Assembly: GCA_020846875.1 (NCBI GenBank)
Contig: JADLDB010000108.1
Location: 1-60,514, forward strand
Reading direction: 5' to 3'
Source: Myxococcales bacterium
GTDB lineage: Bacteria > Myxococcota > Myxococcia > Myxococcales > Myxococcaceae
Length of the DNA stretch: 60,514 nucleotides
The position numbers and the translations under genes are program-made. The notes beneath the pieces were generated by a model. It ran no database searches and was not told the origin of the DNA. It saw only the letters and a program-made list of their open reading frames with translations. Positions 1 to 8,935 of the stretch are shown here, piece after piece; the first letter of the stretch is position 1; each line of letters opens with the position of its first letter.

Positions 1-46
1 CAAGGCGCGCGAGTCGAACGCCCTCATCGTCTGGACAAGGCCGCCC

Positions 47-1006
47 TCAGCGCCACTCCGTCACCTGCTGCAGCACCTTCGGCTTCTCGCCCTTCTCTTC
101 CACCACGAGGGCGCCAAAGCGCACCGGCAGCGGCGCCTCAGGCACCTCGCCGGGGCGGGCCGCCCGCGTCTCCACCCGCGCCGGGGACTTGCCGCGCGCG
201 GGGCGCTCCACGAGCACCGTCTCGAGCGGCCTGGGCCCCGCCGTCACCTCAGGGCCTGGCAGGCCCTCCGGCGCGGCGTCGGGCAGGGTGGACAACAGCA
301 CGCGCAGCACCTCCAGCAGCGTCTGCGACGTCTCCGTCGTCTTCCCCTTGCCGCCCGTCGCCGGGACACCCGTGCTCGTCGTCACCACCTTGCCGCCCGC
401 AGAAGACACCTCCCGCCTCACTGTCACGCCCAGGGCCTCGCGGGTCGTCCAGGAGGAGCCGGCGCGGAAGGCCTCCACCGGCGCGGGCGAAGGCACCTCG
501 GCGTGGCCCACGCCCACCAGCGCCACGCTGTACGTCTCCTCGGGGCTCATCACCGTCTCGTCCACCAGGCCGCCGGTGAGGGCCAGCTCCTTCGCGGGCG
601 AGGCCTCGCAGCCGGCGCCGCGCGTCCCCTCGGGCTTCTGCGAGCCCCAGGCGTAATTCTGACAGGCGAACATGGCGCCCCCGCGCTGCAGCGACACCGG
701 CCGCGCGTCGAAGTTGGGGCGGGCCTTCGCCTTCTCTTTGGGCGCTTGGCCTCCTGGCGCCAGCCGGAAGCGCGCCCCGCCCTCCAGCCAGCGGACGGGC
801 CGCCCTCGCACCGCGCGCACGTCCACCACCACCTCCGCCTTCGACACCTCCGCCGCCTGGAGCCGCAGCACCACCTTCGCGCCGGCGGAGCCGCTCACCT
901 CGTACTCCACGTAGTCGCCGGCGGTGACGGAGGAGAGCGCGGGCAGCTTCGCCTTCGGGACGCCCGCCAGGAGCGCGCAGAGTCCCACGGCCAGGGCGGT
1001 GTGCAT
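47..1006 (-). CDS. Secreted protein of unknown function
   Basis: A 319-residue protein begins with a clear Sec signal peptide (MHTALAVGLCALLAGVPKA, cleavage probably after the last Ala), so it should be periplasmic or surface-exposed. The mature part is mostly beta-prone and has one close pair of cysteines in the middle (FACQ...GAGCEA) that could form a disulfide. No catalytic motif or known family is recognised. The frame stays open upstream, but the signal peptide and the divergent PilZ gene, whose start lies about 90 bp away, favour this ATG. It probably shares a divergent promoter region with the PilZ gene. Coding status is supported by the signal peptide and strong third-position GC; function is unknown. 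Confidence 0.7.
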   Translation of the reverse strand: MHTALAVGLCALLAGVPKAKLPALSSVTAGDYVEYEVSGSAGAKVVLRLQAAEVSKAEVVVDVRAVRGRPVRWLEGGARFRLAPGGQAPKEKAKARPNFDARPVSLQRGGAMFACQNYAWGSQKPEGTRGAGCEASPAKELALTGGLVDETVMSPEETYSVALVGVGHAEVPSPAPVEAFRAGSSWTTREALGVTVRREVSSAGGKVVTTSTGVPATGGKGKTTETSQTLLEVLRVLLSTLPDAAPEGLPGPEVTAGPRPLETVLVERPARGKSPARVETRAARPGEVPEAPLPVRFGALVVEEKGEKPKVLQQVTEWR

Positions 1007-1094
1007 GGAGGCGCATTCTGGAGAGCCCGCGGCCAGACGCAACGGCGCGGGCCGAAAACTGGACGCGCTGCAGGCCTGTGGAAGCCTGTCGCGC

Positions 1095-1436
1095 ATGACG
1101 CCTCGCCGGAAGACGCTGCGCCGCACCATCCGCCTGCCCCTCTCGCTGGGCCGGCGCCTGCCTGCCCTCACCGCCGACGTCTCGCGCGGGGGCTTCTCGG
1201 CCGAGTTGCCGCAGGTGTTTCTCCCCGGCAGCCAGGTGCACGGCTTCTTCCTGGTGGGCGACGCGGAGGTGCCCTTCAAGGGCACGGTGGCCTGGGCCGA
1301 GGCCGGCAACCCCCAGGCGTCCGTCTTCTCGCGCATCGGGGTGCGCTTCGACGGCTGGCCACAGGGGCTGCAGGCCCTCTTCGCGCAGCACGACGCGCGG
1401 CGCAAGAAGCTCAAAGGCCCGCGCCCGGCGAAGTAG
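1095..1436 (+). CDS. PilZ-domain protein (probable c-di-GMP receptor)
   Basis: This 113-residue protein consists almost entirely of one PilZ domain. The N-terminus has Arg-rich RxxxR spacing (RRKTLRRTIR), followed about 25 residues later by ADVSRGGF, which fits the DxSxxG motif. Both motifs are needed for cyclic di-GMP binding in PilZ proteins, so the domain looks binding-competent. A short beta-rich tail (GTVAWAEAG...RIGVRF) completes the barrel. The start is the ATG just before the basic stretch; longer upstream starts would overlap the divergent gene. It lies 24 bp before a membrane-anchored gene and probably shares its transcript, so it may regulate a surface function in response to c-di-GMP. 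Single-domain PilZ proteins are common in myxobacteria; the target is unknown. Confidence 0.85.
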   Translation: MTPRRKTLRRTIRLPLSLGRRLPALTADVSRGGFSAELPQVFLPGSQVHGFFLVGDAEVPFKGTVAWAEAGNPQASVFSRIGVRFDGWPQGLQALFAQHDARRKKLKGPRPAK

Positions 1437-1460
1437 CGTGCGGGCGAGGACGGCCTTCCC

Positions 1461-2330
1461 GTGACTCGCCCGCGCCGACGCCCACAGTCAAACCTGCTGA
1501 CGCTGGCCCTGTCGGTGGCGCTGGCTGTGACGGTGGGCTTCATCCTTTACCTGGCCGTCACCAGCCTGCCCTACCTGGCCGCGTCGCCCACCAGCGACCC
1601 CACCTTCGGGGCCCTCAACCAGTGCCTGTTGTCCAACGCGCCGCAGCGGGTGGGCTTCGCGGTGGCGCGGGACGCCCGGCGGGCCGCGGTGTGGACGACG
1701 GAAGAGGTCGTGGAGTGCGCCGAGGCGGACGACGGCGCGACAGCGCGCACCTGGCGACTCCCCGGCGCGACGATGGGGGCGTACGACGGGCGCGGGCGGC
1801 TGTGGGTGGCGGCGCGCGGCGCGGACGCGGGCCTGTCGGGCCTCTTCGTCCTCGAGGAGGGCACCTCCCGGCCGGTGGGAGAGTTGACGCCCCGGGCGTT
1901 GGCGGGGACGCGGGACGGCGTGGTGGCGCTGGAGCCGACGGGGCGCGTCGTCAGCCTCGACGCGGAAGGCCACCTCACCGGGGTGCGGGACTTGCCGTCG
2001 GCGCAAGGCGCCGTGGTGACCTCCAGCGCAGACGGCCTGCGGGTGGCCGTGCTGGTGGGTGGCGGCCTGTACGCGCTGGACGCGCTGACGCTGGCGGTGC
2101 TGCGCGCCGAGGCGCCCTGCCAGGTGGAGCGCCTGTGGTGGACGAAGGGGGGCCACCGGGTGCTGCTGTCCTGCGGGCCGGGCCAGAGCTGGGCGCTTTG
2201 GGTGGACGTGGACAGCGGCCAGACGGACACGGCGCCGGCGCGCGCGCGCGTGGACTCGGTGCTGGCCGGCCCCGACGGCCCGTGGGTGCAGGCGTGCGAC
2301 GTGCTGCCGTGCACGGCCGAGGAGCCTTGA
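1461..2330 (+). CDS. Membrane-anchored repeat protein, possibly beta-propeller-like
   Basis: A 289-residue protein has a basic N-terminus (MTRPRRRPQ) and one transmembrane helix at about residues 11-36, giving a single-anchor protein with a periplasmic body. The body contains recurring short units ending in aromatic/hydrophobic strands around Gly-Arg turns (DGRGRLWVAARG, DALTLAVL, GQSWALWVDVDSG), suggesting a WD/PQQ-like beta-propeller, but no confident family match is possible by eye. Six cysteines, two near the C-terminus (ACDVLPC), could form disulfides. It follows the PilZ gene by 24 bp on the same strand, so the two are probably co-transcribed. Function unknown. Confidence 0.75.
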   Translation: MTRPRRRPQSNLLTLALSVALAVTVGFILYLAVTSLPYLAASPTSDPTFGALNQCLLSNAPQRVGFAVARDARRAAVWTTEEVVECAEADDGATARTWRLPGATMGAYDGRGRLWVAARGADAGLSGLFVLEEGTSRPVGELTPRALAGTRDGVVALEPTGRVVSLDAEGHLTGVRDLPSAQGAVVTSSADGLRVAVLVGGGLYALDALTLAVLRAEAPCQVERLWWTKGGHRVLLSCGPGQSWALWVDVDSGQTDTAPARARVDSVLAGPDGPWVQACDVLPCTAEEP

Positions 2331-2354
2331 GCCGCAGCGCCCCGGTTTGCCCGC

Positions 2355-2373
2355 GGCGCTGGCGGCCAGCGCC
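2355..2373. terminator. Perfect hairpin between convergent genes
   Basis: GGCGCTGGCGGCCAGCGCC is a perfect inverted repeat (about 8-bp arms, 3-nt loop) just after the stop of the membrane-anchored gene and before the stop of argJ. There is no clear T-run, so it may stop transcription weakly or need Rho. Position between convergent genes supports a two-way terminator. Confidence 0.45.
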
Positions 2374-2447
2374 ACCGCCCTCACCTCCGTGGAGTTCCGC
2401 GACACAGGCCACCGCCTGAGCCCCCGAGTCCTCCTCAGGAGCCCAGG

Positions 2448-3653
2448 TCAGGTGGTGTACTCGGCGTTCACCTGCACGTAGCGGTAGCCGAGGTCGCTGG
2501 TCAGCACCACCGCGTGGCCCGGGCCGTCCTTCAGCTTGAGCTCCAGCCTCACGTCCTCCTGGGCCATGGCCTTCGAGGCGGCGGCGCGGTCGAAGGCGGT
2601 GGGCTCGCCATTCTTGAAGACCTCGAGGCCCTGCAGCACGCAGGACAGGGACCTCGGGTGGCGCACGTCCTTCGAGTTCCCCACCTGGCTGGTGAAGCGG
2701 CCCCAGTTGGGGTCATTCCCGTAGAGCGCGGTGCGCACCAGGGCGGAGGTGGCCACCAGCTTCGCGATGCGGCGCGCGGCCTCAGAGGTGGCGGCGCCCG
2801 TCACTTCGATGGTGGTCACCTTGGTGGCGCCCTCACCGTCGCGGGCGATGAGCCACGCCAGCCGCCGCGCCACCGGCTCCACGTGCCGGGCCCAGTCGGT
2901 GGACGGCCTCACCTTGCGGGTGGAGAAGAGGAGGAAGGTGTCGTTGGTGCTGGTGTGCGAGTCGACGTGCACCGCGTTGAAGCTGGCGGCGGCGAGGCCC
3001 GGCAGCGCGCGCTTGAGCTGCTCGCCGCGCAAGTCGAGGTCCATGGCCATGAAGGCCAGCATGGTGGCCATGTTGGGCTCAATCATCCCCGCGCCCTTGC
3101 ACACCCCGGCCACCACCGCCTCGCCCACCCGCGCGCTGGCCTCCTTGGGGAAGGCGTCCGTCGTCATGATGGCCGAGAGGAAGCGCCGCCCGGCCTCGGG
3201 CTCGCGGGACAGTTGGGCCAGCGCGTCGTCGATGCCCGCCCGCACCTTGTCCATGGGCAGCTTCACCCCGATGACGCCGGTGCTGCACACCAGGACCTGC
3301 TCGGGAGGGCAGCCCAGGCCCTTCGCCACCCGGTGGGCCATCTCCTCCGCGTCCTTCTCGCCCTGAAGGCCGGTGCAGGCGTTGGCGTTGCCGCTGTTCA
3401 CCACCAGGGCCCGCGCGGTGTGGCCGCTGCGCACCAGGTTGGCCTTCGACAGCACCACCGGGGCGGCGGCGAAGTGGTTCTGCGTGAAGAGGCCCGCCAC
3501 CGCCATCGGCGCGTCCGAGACGAGCAGCCCCACGTCGGGGTTTCCCGAGGCCTTGAGGCCGGCCTTCACCCCCGCGGCCTTCAGGCCGGGCACCTGGGTG
3601 AGGGTCAGCTCGGCAGGCGGGAAGGACGGCACGGGCGGCACGGGAATCGACAT
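2448..3653 (-). CDS. argJ: Bifunctional glutamate N-acetyltransferase / amino-acid acetyltransferase ArgJ
   Basis: ArgJ transfers the acetyl group of N-acetylornithine to glutamate and, in bifunctional forms, also uses acetyl-CoA, closing the cyclic arginine pathway in the cytoplasm. The approximately 401-residue protein has the family landmarks in order: VVNSGNANACTG, STGVIG, KGAGMIEPNMATML and HTSTNDTF, ending near the usual C-terminus. The ATM within the third motif contains the conserved Thr that becomes the nucleophile after self-cleavage into alpha and beta chains, so it should mature normally. The start chosen is the second Met (MSIPVPPVP); an ATG ten codons upstream is also possible. 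It lies about 65 bp downstream of the HD-family gene in the same direction. No other arg genes are nearby. Confidence 0.96.
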   Translation of the reverse strand: MSIPVPPVPSFPPAELTLTQVPGLKAAGVKAGLKASGNPDVGLLVSDAPMAVAGLFTQNHFAAAPVVLSKANLVRSGHTARALVVNSGNANACTGLQGEKDAEEMAHRVAKGLGCPPEQVLVCSTGVIGVKLPMDKVRAGIDDALAQLSREPEAGRRFLSAIMTTDAFPKEASARVGEAVVAGVCKGAGMIEPNMATMLAFMAMDLDLRGEQLKRALPGLAAASFNAVHVDSHTSTNDTFLLFSTRKVRPSTDWARHVEPVARRLAWLIARDGEGATKVTTIEVTGAATSEAARRIAKLVATSALVRTALYGNDPNWGRFTSQVGNSKDVRHPRSLSCVLQGLEVFKNGEPTAFDRAAASKAMAQEDVRLELKLKDGPGHAVVLTSDLGYRYVQVNAEYTT

Positions 3654-3717
3654 GGCGCGCGCCTCATTACCCCCAGAGATCACCTGAGTCGAACACTGGG
3701 GGAGCGGACAGGGGCGG

Positions 3718-5055
3718 CTACTTGAGCAGCTTCACCAGCTCGCGCAGCGCCTCGGCGCGGGTGTCTGCGATGTGGGTGGTGGCCTCGGCCAGCCCCACCA
3801 CTCCGTCGCGCGGCTGCCGGGCGAGGAAGTCGCGCGCGGACAGCTTGCCGGCCCACCAGGCCTGCGCCACCTCCACCCCCGCCATCACCGAGGCCTCGCC
3901 CTGCGCGGAGTAGAGGAAGGTGGCCAGGGGCGACGGGCTGATGTCGAAGGACGACGGGGTGGCCCGGCCGCCCTTGAGGAGTTGGAGCAGCTCGCCGTCC
4001 ACGTCGCGGGCGCGCGCGGGCTGAGGGAGGAATTGCTCGACGCGCTTCATCCTCGGCCCGCCCGGCTCCGGCAGCCCACCCATGAAGTAGTCCAGCGGCA
4101 CGTCCCCGCCCGACTCGACGGCGAGCGCCTCCACCAGCGCGGTGCTGTACAGCTTGCAGCGCAGGTAGCGCACCCCCAGGGCCATGTTCCGCCTCGCCAC
4201 CGCCACCCGGGCCTCGTAGGCCTCGGGCGCGGGCTCTGCGCCCCAGCGGCGGAAGACGCGCTCGGGCGGAAGCTGGGCGAGGAAGCCTTCCATCTTCATC
4301 AGCGCCACCCGGTACTCGCGCACGCTGTAGGTAGAGGCCGTGTGCAGCGCCGGGTTGGTCTCCGGCAGCAGCTTCCAGGTGTTGTCGAGGAAGCGCGCCG
4401 GGTCCGGGTCGGCGAAGTTGCCGACGTCGTTGTTGGACAGGCGCACCGCGCGGCGCACCAGGTCCGTCACCTCCGCCTCGGGCAGGGCCAGCGCCTTGAG
4501 CCGCTCCGCCAGCGCGTCGAAGGCCTTGTCCTCCCGAAAGGGGATGGTGCCCTCGATGCAGGCCGCCACCGCCAGCAGTTGGCCGCGGGACAGCACGCCT
4601 TCCAATTCCTTGATGGCCACCAGCGCGCTGGCCAATTCGTTGAGGCCGGTGAAGGGCGTCAGCACCTCGTGGGCCTTCCGGCCGAAGACGGCCAGCACCT
4701 CGGACGCCGCGGGGTCGCTGGCCGCGTGCGGGAGGACGCGCCAGCCCGCCTCCTCCTTGCGGATGAGCGGCTGGAGGAGCGACGCGAAGTGCTCCGGCAC
4801 GCCCAGGTCCACCTGCACGTAGACGGTGTCGTGGTAGAGGGCGCCCAGCGTCTCCAGCGGGTCCGCGTTCTCCACCAGCTCCAGCACGTGCTGGTGGGTG
4901 TGGAACTCCCGGGCGCGGGACGACAGGCACTGGTGGACGGCGATGCCCCAGCGCTCGACGAAGAGGGGCGGCACGCCCAGGTGCAGCGCCTCCACCGCCC
5001 TCGAGAAGGTCGCGATAATCCGATGGATTGGCGACCGGCCCACCGCCTGACTCAT
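3718..5055 (-). CDS. HD-superfamily metal-dependent phosphohydrolase-like protein
   Basis: A 445-residue cytoplasmic protein carries an HD-type signature near its N-terminus: FHTHQHVLEL at about residues 51-60 and GALYHDTVY at about 71-79. This resembles predicted metal-dependent HD phosphohydrolases of the YHTLEH...WFHDxVY kind, whose His and His-Asp residues bind metal ions. The rest is helical, with conserved-looking polar stretches (LSNNDVGNF, RRNMALGVRYLRCKLYS), and is much longer than the simple HD proteins of about 200 residues. That extra region has no recognised domain. No signal peptide or membrane segment. It is divergent from the FAH gene (84 bp between starts) and about 65 bp upstream of argJ. 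Substrate unknown; HD assignment is moderate. Confidence 0.75.
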   Translation of the reverse strand: MSQAVGRSPIHRIIATFSRAVEALHLGVPPLFVERWGIAVHQCLSSRAREFHTHQHVLELVENADPLETLGALYHDTVYVQVDLGVPEHFASLLQPLIRKEEAGWRVLPHAASDPAASEVLAVFGRKAHEVLTPFTGLNELASALVAIKELEGVLSRGQLLAVAACIEGTIPFREDKAFDALAERLKALALPEAEVTDLVRRAVRLSNNDVGNFADPDPARFLDNTWKLLPETNPALHTASTYSVREYRVALMKMEGFLAQLPPERVFRRWGAEPAPEAYEARVAVARRNMALGVRYLRCKLYSTALVEALAVESGGDVPLDYFMGGLPEPGGPRMKRVEQFLPQPARARDVDGELLQLLKGGRATPSSFDISPSPLATFLYSAQGEASVMAGVEVAQAWWAGKLSARDFLARQPRDGVVGLAEATTHIADTRAEALRELVKLLK

Positions 5056-5138
5056 GGAGGGGCCAGTGTAGACCCTGTGGGCGCGGCTTTCGAGTTGCTT
5101 CCCTTGACTTCCCGCGCTGTGGCGGGTGGAAGCGCCCC

Positions 5139-6119
5139 ATGAAGCTGGCGACGCTGAAGACGGAAAAGCGCGACGGGGCGCTGCTGGTGGTGAAGCGGGA
5201 CTTGTCCGCTTGGACCAGGGCCGACGACGTGGCGCCCACCCTGCAGGCCGCGCTGGACGACTGGGCCCAGGTGGAGCCGAAGCTGCGCGAGCGCGCGAAG
5301 GAGCTGGAGGCCGGCCGCGTGCCCGCCGAGGCCTTCGAGGTGCAGCGCCTGCTGGCGCCGCTGCCCCGGGCCTACGAGTGGGTGGACGGCAGCGCGTACC
5401 TCAACCACATCCTGCTGGTGCGGAAGGCGCGCAAGGCGGCGCCGCCCCCGGGGCTGGAGACGGATCCGCTGGTGTACCAGGGCGGCTCAGGCGACCTGCT
5501 GCCGCCCACCGCGGACATCGTCATCCGCGACGAGGCGTGGGGCTGCGACTTCGAGTCGGAGGTGGCGGTGGTGCTGGGCGACGTGCCGATGGGCACCACC
5601 AAGGCCGATGCCGCGAAGTGCGTGCGGCTGGTGCTGCTGGCCAACGACGTCAGCCTGCGCCACCTCATCCCCGACGAGCTGGCCAAGGGCTTCGGCTTCT
5701 TCCAGTCCAAGCCGGCGACGGCGTTTTCCCCGGTGGCGTGCACGCCGGACGAGTTGGGCGAGGCGTGGAAGGACGGGCGGGTGCACCTCACGCTGAAGAC
5801 GTGGCTCAACGGCGTGCAGGTGGGCGACACCCACGCCGGCCCTGAGATGCACTTCAGCTTCTTCGACCTGGTGCAGCACCTGGCGAAGACGCGCAACTAC
5901 GTGGCGGGCACCCTGCTGGGCTCGGGCACCGTGTCCAACGCGGACCGCGCGCGCGGCATCAGCTGCCTCGCCGAGCGGCGGATGATTGAGACCATCGACG
6001 AGGGCGCGCCGAAGACGCCGTTCCTCAAGGACGGGGACCGGGTGGAGCTGGAGATGCGGCTGCCCGACGGGACGAGCGTCTTCGGGCGGCTTGACCAGCG
6101 GGTGCGCCTGGTGAAGTGA
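5139..6119 (+). CDS. Fumarylacetoacetate hydrolase (FAH) family protein
   Basis: A 326-residue cytoplasmic enzyme of the FAH superfamily, which cleaves or decarboxylates acyl-pyruvate-type substrates in aromatic amino acid and aromatic compound breakdown. The core contains DFESEVAVVLG, where the Glu-x-Glu supplies metal ligands, followed by the family-typical LLANDVSLR and QSKPATAFSPV, then GTVSN and FLKDGDRVELEM at the C-terminus. About 110 N-terminal residues precede the catalytic core, as in two-domain members. The ATG chosen gives MKLATLKTEKRDG, a family-like first strand; the longer open frame would run into the divergent HD gene. The exact substrate cannot be told. It converges with pilX, leaving only 5 bp between stops. 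Confidence 0.88.
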   Translation: MKLATLKTEKRDGALLVVKRDLSAWTRADDVAPTLQAALDDWAQVEPKLRERAKELEAGRVPAEAFEVQRLLAPLPRAYEWVDGSAYLNHILLVRKARKAAPPPGLETDPLVYQGGSGDLLPPTADIVIRDEAWGCDFESEVAVVLGDVPMGTTKADAAKCVRLVLLANDVSLRHLIPDELAKGFGFFQSKPATAFSPVACTPDELGEAWKDGRVHLTLKTWLNGVQVGDTHAGPEMHFSFFDLVQHLAKTRNYVAGTLLGSGTVSNADRARGISCLAERRMIETIDEGAPKTPFLKDGDRVELEMRLPDGTSVFGRLDQRVRLVK

Positions 6120-6124
6120 AGGCG

Positions 6125-6652
6125 TCAGCCTCCGCCGGCCACTTGATTGCCACCCTGTCCCCCAGAGGGCATCTGCACTTCCACCTCGATGACGGCGGTG
6201 TACTGGTCGTTGTCCTGCGAGCGGCCCACCGACGTCAGCACCACCAACGGGAGGCTGTTGCCGTTGCTGATGCCCTGCTGGGCGCCGTCGAGGCCTCTGC
6301 GATCGCGCTGGAAGATGGACACGGTGTAGCGGGCCTGCGTCTCCCCTGCGAGCAGGGGCGGCGAAGAGGTGAAGGGCGGCGGAGTCGTCCCGCACGTCTC
6401 CGCTTGAGCGCACAGGGGCAGGGTCTGCCAGGACAGCCCGGTGCGCAGGCGCGCCAGCCCGTCCTGGATGCCGGCCGCGCTGTTGATGGCCGCCTGGTTC
6501 TGGAAACGCGAGCTGTCCAGCGCGGCAGCCTCGGACACCGACGTCTTCAGCACGCCGGTCGCCAACACCGTCAGCACCAGCAGCATGACCATGACGAACA
6601 CCAGGGTGTAACCACGCGGAGCGCGCCGGCTGGCTGGGAGGTGATGACTCAT
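6125..6652 (-). CDS. pilX: PilX-like minor pilin
   Basis: A 175-residue protein has a type III (prepilin) signal: a short basic leader ending RAPRG, then YTLVFVMVMLLVLTVLATGV. The residue at mature position 5 is Phe rather than Glu, as in GspK/PilX-type pilins that sit at the tip complex. The mature part is short, with cysteines near the middle (PLCAQAETCGT) and a Gly-rich tail. It is the last gene of the five-gene PilY1/minor pilin operon, 8 bp after pilW. In type IV pili, PilX joins FimU, PilV, PilW and PilY1 in the priming complex that starts pilus assembly and stays at the tip. The assignment rests on the prepilin motif and gene order. Confidence 0.85.
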   Translation of the reverse strand: MSHHLPASRRAPRGYTLVFVMVMLLVLTVLATGVLKTSVSEAAALDSSRFQNQAAINSAAGIQDGLARLRTGLSWQTLPLCAQAETCGTTPPPFTSSPPLLAGETQARYTVSIFQRDRRGLDGAQQGISNGNSLPLVVLTSVGRSQDNDQYTAVIEVEVQMPSGGQGGNQVAGGG

Positions 6653-6660
6653 GGCGAACC

Positions 6661-7812
6661 TCACTGCATCGGAAGGTAGGGATTGGGAATCTGGACGGAG
6701 GCCGAGGCCCTCATCCGGTTGAGGTCGTCCACCGGGCCCTGCGGCGCGTCGAAGCTGGCGGGAAGCCGGGCGCCGACGATGCGCTCCGCGCGGGCGGTCA
6801 ACTCGATGGTCATCGAGCGCACGTACGCCTCTTCTGGCTGAGGCAGCGCGTTGTCTCCCAGGACGCAGGGGGCTGCTGGAGCGGTGTTGCACCGGCAGAC
6901 GTTCCAGTTGGGCACGGCACCGGCGATGGCCGTGGCGGTGCAGCCCTCGACGGCCAGGTTGCCACCGTCCAGCAGCGGGCCGACGACCGGCGAGACCTGC
7001 ATGTTCTCGACGCCCAGCGCCAGGGGAGTAAACACGTTGCCGAAGGTGCCCGGGCCGGTCGCCTCCTGAAGGTACAGCCCGGTGTCCGCCCCGTTGGCCT
7101 GCTGGTAGACGACGATCCGCACCTTCTGCTCCAGCACGTACACCTCTGAGTCTGGCGTGCACGGGCAGGCCGCTCCCGACAGACAGTTGGGCCCTGCGCC
7201 CGCCGAGGCCAGGTCGTCGTCGAGGAACTCCAGCTGGAGGTTGGGGTTGCTCGGGCTCGCCGCCGCCGTCAGCCGCGCGAGGCAGGCGTCCTGGGGTTCC
7301 CACGGGTCGGTGAAGAGCACAATCTGCCCACTGGGCGCGGTGAGTTCGTTGGGGGTTGCTGGATCCTCGAGGAAGGGGTCGGCGGTGGCGAGGCGCACGT
7401 TGTTCCCCGTGCGCGCCACGGAGACCAGGCCGGTCCGCCGCATGCCGCTCGGGCTCATCGCCACCTCCAGCACGTCCGTCCCGGCGATGATGCCGGCCCC
7501 CGCCGCGCCCCGCGTCACCACGTCCGTCGTGCTCCCGTCGTAGTTTGGGAGCGTGCCGGCGGCGACGTTGTTCCTCATCCGCGCGGCGAAGCGGGCGTTG
7601 GCGAACCCGACCCCGGCGTTCGACATGCGCCGCTCCAGCTGAGAGAGCGCCAGCGACAGGGTGGCTTCGGCCGCAGAGCGCCGCCCCTGCCCCTGCGTGA
7701 ACTGGACCATGGTGATACCGGACGCCACCACCGCGGTGATGACCAGAGACGCCACGGCCACGGTGATGACCAACTCGACCAGCGTCAACGCTCTGGGGTG
7801 TAGGCGCCTCAC
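6661..7812 (-). CDS. pilW: PilW-like minor pilin
   Basis: A 383-residue minor pilin, long as is usual for PilW. The GTG start overlaps the pilV stop as GTGA, so translation is probably coupled. The leader is MRRLHPRA followed by LTLVELVITVAVASL, with Ala rather than Gly at the -1 position and the expected Glu at mature position 5. The globular part holds several Cys pairs and segments typical of PilW (MRRTGL, VRIVVYQ, MTIELTAR). PilW links the other minor pilins with PilY1 at the pilus tip. The open frame extends upstream, but the overlap and the prepilin motif define this start well. The Ala at -1 is unusual but tolerated by some prepilin peptidases. Confidence 0.88.
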   Translation of the reverse strand: MRRLHPRALTLVELVITVAVASLVITAVVASGITMVQFTQGQGRRSAAEATLSLALSQLERRMSNAGVGFANARFAARMRNNVAAGTLPNYDGSTTDVVTRGAAGAGIIAGTDVLEVAMSPSGMRRTGLVSVARTGNNVRLATADPFLEDPATPNELTAPSGQIVLFTDPWEPQDACLARLTAAASPSNPNLQLEFLDDDLASAGAGPNCLSGAACPCTPDSEVYVLEQKVRIVVYQQANGADTGLYLQEATGPGTFGNVFTPLALGVENMQVSPVVGPLLDGGNLAVEGCTATAIAGAVPNWNVCRCNTAPAAPCVLGDNALPQPEEAYVRSMTIELTARAERIVGARLPASFDAPQGPVDDLNRMRASASVQIPNPYLPMQ

Positions 7813-8312
7813 AGCGAACACCCCCGGTTGACGAACGCCGTGTAGGTATCGGCCACCTGAACGGGCGGGGCTACCTGCGGGTTCAACACGCTGGTGACCG
7901 TCACCGAAACCGTCTTGCAGCACACTCCCCCCGCGCAGCAGGCCTGACTCGTGGGGAGGGCCGTGACGTTGAAGGACGTCCCCGGCACCCCGTTGCAGTC
8001 GTCGATGACCCGCGTGTCGAACTGGATGCTGCGGCCGTCGGCGTCGTAGTCGGTGCGCGAGTAGAGCTGGCCTGGCGCCGCGGCCCCCGGCGGGATGAAG
8101 TCGAAGCCCGGCTGGGTGAAGCGAAGAAACTCGTCGTACGCCATGCGGCCCACCACGGCCCGCTTGGAAGCTCGCGCCAGCCGCGTGGAGGAATTCAGCA
8201 GCAGCGCGACCAACCCGGTGAAGCCCACCACGAAGATGATGCTTGCGATCATCGCCTCGAGCAGGCTGAAGCCGCGCCCGCCGCGACGCCGCCTGGAGAA
8301 GGAGGTCCTCAT
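7809..8312 (-). CDS. pilV: PilV-like minor pilin
   Basis: A 167-residue prepilin-like protein with a very basic leader (MRTSFSRRRRGGRG) cut before FSLLEAMIASIIFVVGFTG; Glu is present at mature position 5. The C-terminal half contains many cysteines (QACCAGGVCCKT), an unusual cluster likely to form disulfides outside the cell. The start ATG overlaps the fimU stop as ATGA, and its own stop overlaps pilW, so the three genes are translationally coupled. It is expected in the tip-priming complex together with FimU, PilW, PilX and PilY1. The FSLLEA type of N-terminus and the gene order favour PilV over other minor pilins. Confidence 0.87.
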   Translation of the reverse strand: MRTSFSRRRRGGRGFSLLEAMIASIIFVVGFTGLVALLLNSSTRLARASKRAVVGRMAYDEFLRFTQPGFDFIPPGAAAPGQLYSRTDYDADGRSIQFDTRVIDDCNGVPGTSFNVTALPTSQACCAGGVCCKTVSVTVTSVLNPQVAPPVQVADTYTAFVNRGCSL

Positions 8313-8935
8313 GGCAGATTCACCGTCCCGTCGGGCCGGACCACCACCTGCTGGTTGATGTCGTTGTTGGGAGCCGGGTACTCGAGGCGAATGGTCCAGG
8401 GTCCGGCTCCGAGCGCGGTGTGCACACTCCCCGCGGAGCAGTCGTCCGACTCGAAGGCGCTCACCTGGCCCTCGGGGTCGAACACCAACTGGATGGTCCG
8501 GTTGTCCGCGGAGGGAAGCGCCCATTCCACCGGAGCGGTGAGCATGAGGTCGACGCTGCGGGTGTCCGGCAGAGTGGCGGCCGGGTCGTACCCAGACACC
8601 GTCGGCGCCACCACGGCCGCAGGGCACGGCGCCTGAATGCAGACTTGTTGGGGCAGGGGCGCCCCCTTGCGGAAGGTGAACGCCGCCCGTGGCGGACCTT
8701 CCCCGCCCGCCCAGGTGCGGCCGCGTAGGCAGGCCACCATGGGGAAGCCCCGCGTGGTGGCCTGCGCGCGCAGCGACGACAACAACGCCCGCAGGTCCCG
8801 GGCGTCGCTGGCCACCCGCGACGAGCGCACCAGGCGGATCAGGTTGGGGGCCGAGAGCGCGGCGAGCGTCCCGATGATGGCGACCACCACCGTCAGCTCT
8901 ACCAGCGTCATGCCGCGGGCCGTTCTCGTCCTCAT
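8309..8935 (-). CDS. fimU: FimU/GspH-like minor pilin
   Basis: A 208-residue prepilin with leader MRTRTARG, then MTLVELTVVVAIIGTLAAL; Glu is at mature position 5. The LVELTVVVAIIG helix is typical of FimU/GspH pseudopilins, and the mature region continues with a helix RDLRALLSSLRAQATTRG, matching GspH topology. A Cys pair (QVCIQAPCP) lies in the beta part. The ATG overlaps the pilY1 stop as TGATG and its stop overlaps the pilV start as ATGA, so expression is tightly coupled. FimU is expected to connect the tip complex to the major pilin shaft. Confidence 0.87.
   Translation of the reverse strand: MRTRTARGMTLVELTVVVAIIGTLAALSAPNLIRLVRSSRVASDARDLRALLSSLRAQATTRGFPMVACLRGRTWAGGEGPPRAAFTFRKGAPLPQQVCIQAPCPAAVVAPTVSGYDPAATLPDTRSVDLMLTAPVEWALPSADNRTIQLVFDPEGQVSAFESDDCSAGSVHTALGAGPWTIRLEYPAPNNDINQQVVVRPDGTVNLP

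Noticed and set aside
1-46. Left-edge sequence
   Set aside because: Too short to assign; no start, stop or motif that supports a feature.
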